This document shows positions 62,110 to 64,000 of a stretch of DNA of 64,000 bases, piece by piece. Each line of letters starts with the position of its first letter. Position 1 is the first letter of the stretch. Source of the DNA: DASRFR01 sp035651455 (GTDB lineage Bacteria > Acidobacteriota > Terriglobia > Terriglobales > Acidobacteriaceae). The translations under genes and the position numbers were made by a program. The DNA lies in the NCBI GenBank assembly GCA_035651455.1, contig DASRFR010000047.1:620001-684000 (forward strand). The letters are read 5' to 3'. The notes under the pieces are model-generated. The model made no database searches and was not told the origin of the DNA. It saw nothing but the letters and a program-made list of their open reading frames with translations.

Positions 62110-62222
62110 CTGATTACACCCCAGGGAAGAATGGAACCGACTATCTTACGGGAGAAGACATCGGTCAACAAGGGAGCGAGCGCAGACGCGATTCGCTGAA
62201 TCAGTCCTTCGTACGAGGCACA

Positions 62223-63119
62223 CTACTTTTCGCGCATGAGCACCTGCCGGGCTTTTGCTAGGTCTTTACGTTGTTGGGCGTCCAACCTCGGATAAGAGAG
62301 ATCAAGCTTCTCGAGCGTGCCCACCACGGCGGCAGCCACTACCAGTCGCGCATACCACTTATGATCCGCCGGAACCACGAACCATGGAGCTTCAGAGCTC
62401 GCCGTATTGCGAATCATGTCTTGGTAGGCCTCCATGTAGTCGTCCCAATATTGACGTTCGTGGACGTCGGCCGCGGAAAACTTCCAGTTCTTTTCTGGCT
62501 CGTCCAGGCGAGCGAGAAAGCGCTTTTTTTGTTCCTCCTTTGAAACGTGCAGGAAGAACTTGCGAACCAGAATGCCGTTGCGGGTCATGTAGCGCTCGAA
62601 CGCGCAAATATCCTCGTAGCGCTCACTCCAGATATCCTTCGTCACCAGCGGTGGCGGGAGTTTTTCCCTTTCAAAGACTGCTTTATGCACGCGGACTACG
62701 AGGACTTCCTCGTAATAGGAGCGGTTGAAAATGCCAATGCGCCCGCGCCCAGGCACGCGCTGCATGGTGCGCCACAAGTAGTCGTGATCGAGTTCCTCCT
62801 CAGACGGCGCTTTAAATGAGTACACCTGGCAACCTTGCGGATTCACGCCCGACATTACGTGCTTGATGGTGCTGTCCTTCCCCGCGGCGTCCATGGCCTG
62901 GAAGATCAGTAACAGGGCCCAGCGATCCTGTGCGTAAAGTCTGTCCTGAAGATCGGCAAGAGTTTCGACGCTTTTCTGCAGGTCCGCGCTGGCGCTGTCT
63001 TCGGAGGCAATTGTGCCCGTGTCGGCGGGATCGAAGTCTTTCAGGCGAAAGTGCTTTCCATGGGTGATGCGGTAAGGTTTGGCAAGCTGCCGCAAGCGCT
63101 TCATAGCTTGGCCACACAT
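62223..63119 (-). CDS. ppk2: PPK2-family polyphosphate kinase
   Basis: Transfers phosphate between polyphosphate and nucleotides in the cytoplasm. 298 aa. The Walker A-like motif is AMDAAGKDSTIKHVMSGVNP (residues 75-94), Walker B is IGIFNRSYYEEVL (128-140), and the lid region carries FLHVSKEEQKKRFLARLDEPEKNWKFS, all typical of PPK2. It resembles the polyphosphate:nucleotide phosphotransferase subgroup. The start is taken as 63119; an ATG five codons on (63104) is equally good, neither has a strong ribosome site. Confidence 0.92.
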   Translation of the reverse strand: MCGQAMKRLRQLAKPYRITHGKHFRLKDFDPADTGTIASEDSASADLQKSVETLADLQDRLYAQDRWALLLIFQAMDAAGKDSTIKHVMSGVNPQGCQVYSFKAPSEEELDHDYLWRTMQRVPGRGRIGIFNRSYYEEVLVVRVHKAVFEREKLPPPLVTKDIWSERYEDICAFERYMTRNGILVRKFFLHVSKEEQKKRFLARLDEPEKNWKFSAADVHERQYWDDYMEAYQDMIRNTASSEAPWFVVPADHKWYARLVVAAAVVGTLEKLDLSYPRLDAQQRKDLAKARQVLMREK

Positions 63120-63136
63120 CTTACAGGAGAGAACGT

Positions 63137-63158
63137 CCGCCTGCCGGGGAGCAGGCGG
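63137..63158. repeat. 8-bp GC-rich inverted repeat between ppk2 and the NarL-type gene
   Basis: CCGCCTGC (63137-63144) and GCAGGCGG (63151-63158) pair across a 6-base loop. It sits 33 bp downstream of the NarL-type gene's stop on the minus strand but lacks a U-run, so it is at most a weak or factor-dependent terminator. Confidence 0.4.
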
Positions 63159-63191
63159 CGAGACGTGTGCTACGAAACGAGAAATAACAGA

Positions 63192-63875
63192 TCAGGAGAG
63201 TGAAAAGTTTTGCCCGGCGGGGAATCCCAGGCTTTCGGCTTGAATAATGTTGTTGCGGATCGCGTACATGACCAGCCCGCTCACCGAGTGAATGCCTAAT
63301 TTGCGCATGATGTTGCTGCGGTGAGTTTCCGCGGTCTTCACACTGAGATCAAGAATGGATGCGACCTCCTTGGTGCTCTTCCCTTCCGCTAGCAACTGGA
63401 TGATTTCCCGCTCGCGGGACGTCAGGCGGGGTACAGAAGGAAGTTTTTGGCCGCCATTGAGATACCCGGACAGTACCATTTCACCGACATGGGAGGTAAA
63501 GAAAGTACGGTTTTTCAGCAGCGCTTCAGCTGCGGTGACAAGGTCACGTGCGGCGTCTGACTTGAGCACAAAACCACGGGCGCCGACCTCGAGCACCTCA
63601 CGCACAATGGCCTCGGAGTCGCTGACCGTCAGGATCAGAATGCGCTGGCTGGGATTGTCGTGCAGAATCTGGCCGGCAGCGGCGAGGCCATTGAGGTTAG
63701 GCATGCCAATGTCCATGATGAGGAGATCGGGCTTAAGTTCTTTGGTTTTGGCGACAGCTTCGCGGCCATCCACCGCCTCGCCGATCACCTGCCATCCTTC
63801 GCAGGCTTCGAGCAACGAGCTAAGGCCGCGGCGCACGACTTCGTGATCATCAGCAATCAGGATGCGGACTGCCAT
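63192..63875 (-). CDS. NarL/FixJ-family response regulator
   Basis: 227 aa: REC domain (1-120; acidic pocket DDHEV, phosphoacceptor in LLIMDIGMPNLNG, Lys in FVLKSDA) and a LuxR-type helix-turn-helix (about 148-205; LTSREREIIQLLAEGKSTKEVASIL then SVKTAETHRSNIMRKLG). A DNA-binding regulator controlled by phosphorylation. The partner kinase is not in the window and is probably beyond the right edge. The ATG at 63875 follows 125 bp of upstream sequence in which I see nothing more. Confidence 0.92.
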   Translation of the reverse strand: MAVRILIADDHEVVRRGLSSLLEACEGWQVIGEAVDGREAVAKTKELKPDLLIMDIGMPNLNGLAAAGQILHDNPSQRILILTVSDSEAIVREVLEVGARGFVLKSDAARDLVTAAEALLKNRTFFTSHVGEMVLSGYLNGGQKLPSVPRLTSREREIIQLLAEGKSTKEVASILDLSVKTAETHRSNIMRKLGIHSVSGLVMYAIRNNIIQAESLGFPAGQNFSLS

Positions 63876-64000
63876 TGCCTACCCTCCGGGACAGTTCGCC
63901 GAGAATGGCGAGATAACAAATAGAAATTACTTGATCAAACAACGCTGGATGAATATTTAGAGCGACACTACATGAATGGATTACTGTTCGAGCCTTTTCG

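Noticed and set aside
63972..64000. Possible start of a plus-strand gene (MNGLLFEPF) at the window edge
   Set aside because: Only 29 bases are seen and no ribosome site precedes it.

Overview
The window looks like a chromosomal segment of a GC-rich, Gram-negative soil-type bacterium, most probably an acidobacterium (Terriglobia/Koribacter-like). This is an inference from the gene mix, not from a marker gene: ECF sigma factor next to a Ser/Thr kinase with a C-terminal repeat region, a second large Ser/Thr kinase with a beta-propeller-like tail, a divergent NtrYX pair beside a pilBTCSR cluster, an F420-type luciferase-like oxidoreductase, a large secreted BNR-repeat protein and many two-component proteins. 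No rRNA, tRNA, CRISPR array, integrase, transposase or prophage gene was seen.

Layout. 1-3.7 kb (minus strand): [NiFe]-hydrogenase maturation genes hypC-hypD-hypE-hypA-hypB, the last cut by the window edge, with CRP/FNR-type palindromes before hypC and before hypD. 3.8-12.1 kb (minus): a phosphorelay run made of a 2106-residue soluble hybrid kinase with eleven 92-residue poly-HAMP units, a REC-PAS-kinase and a single REC protein. 12.5-17.4 kb: a secreted protein with its own terminator, convergent to an ECF sigma/Ser-Thr kinase pair. 17.5-29.0 kb: ntrYX-like genes (minus), divergent from pilB-pilT-pilC-pilS-pilR (plus), the motor, platform and regulators of type IV pili. 29.0-41.5 kb: metabolic and housekeeping genes: tsaB, methylmalonyl-CoA epimerase, meaB, a CPA2 antiporter, an acyl-CoA dehydrogenase, an orphan nuoB, an MDR dehydrogenase, an XdhC-like protein, a Cys/Met-metabolism PLP enzyme, a DUF1275 membrane protein, an F420-type oxidoreductase and a cupin.

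41.7-47.2 kb: a 5'-truncated AI-2E transporter remnant, a stepwise-overlapping ECF sigma/putative anti-sigma/Spy-like operon, purQ, then two overlapping genes for 2-oxoglutarate/Fe(II) oxygenases. The first has a helical N-terminal segment, four 16-residue Pro-Gly-rich repeats and a complete prolyl-4-hydroxylase-type catalytic domain in one chain. This pair is the best candidate for an undescribed system: an enzyme that may hydroxylate its own or its neighbour's proline-rich repeat. 47.2-64 kb: a second Ser/Thr kinase, a Gfo/Idh/MocA oxidoreductase, a cupredoxin, a secreted protein, a CusCBA/CzcCBA-type metal efflux operon, a BNR-repeat protein, a PPK2 polyphosphate kinase and a NarL-type regulator.

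Regulation dominates the window: two ECF sigma factors, two membrane-bound and two soluble histidine kinases, two NtrC-class regulators, a NarL-class regulator, a stand-alone REC protein and two Ser/Thr kinases. Function names rest on motifs read by eye; no database search was run.
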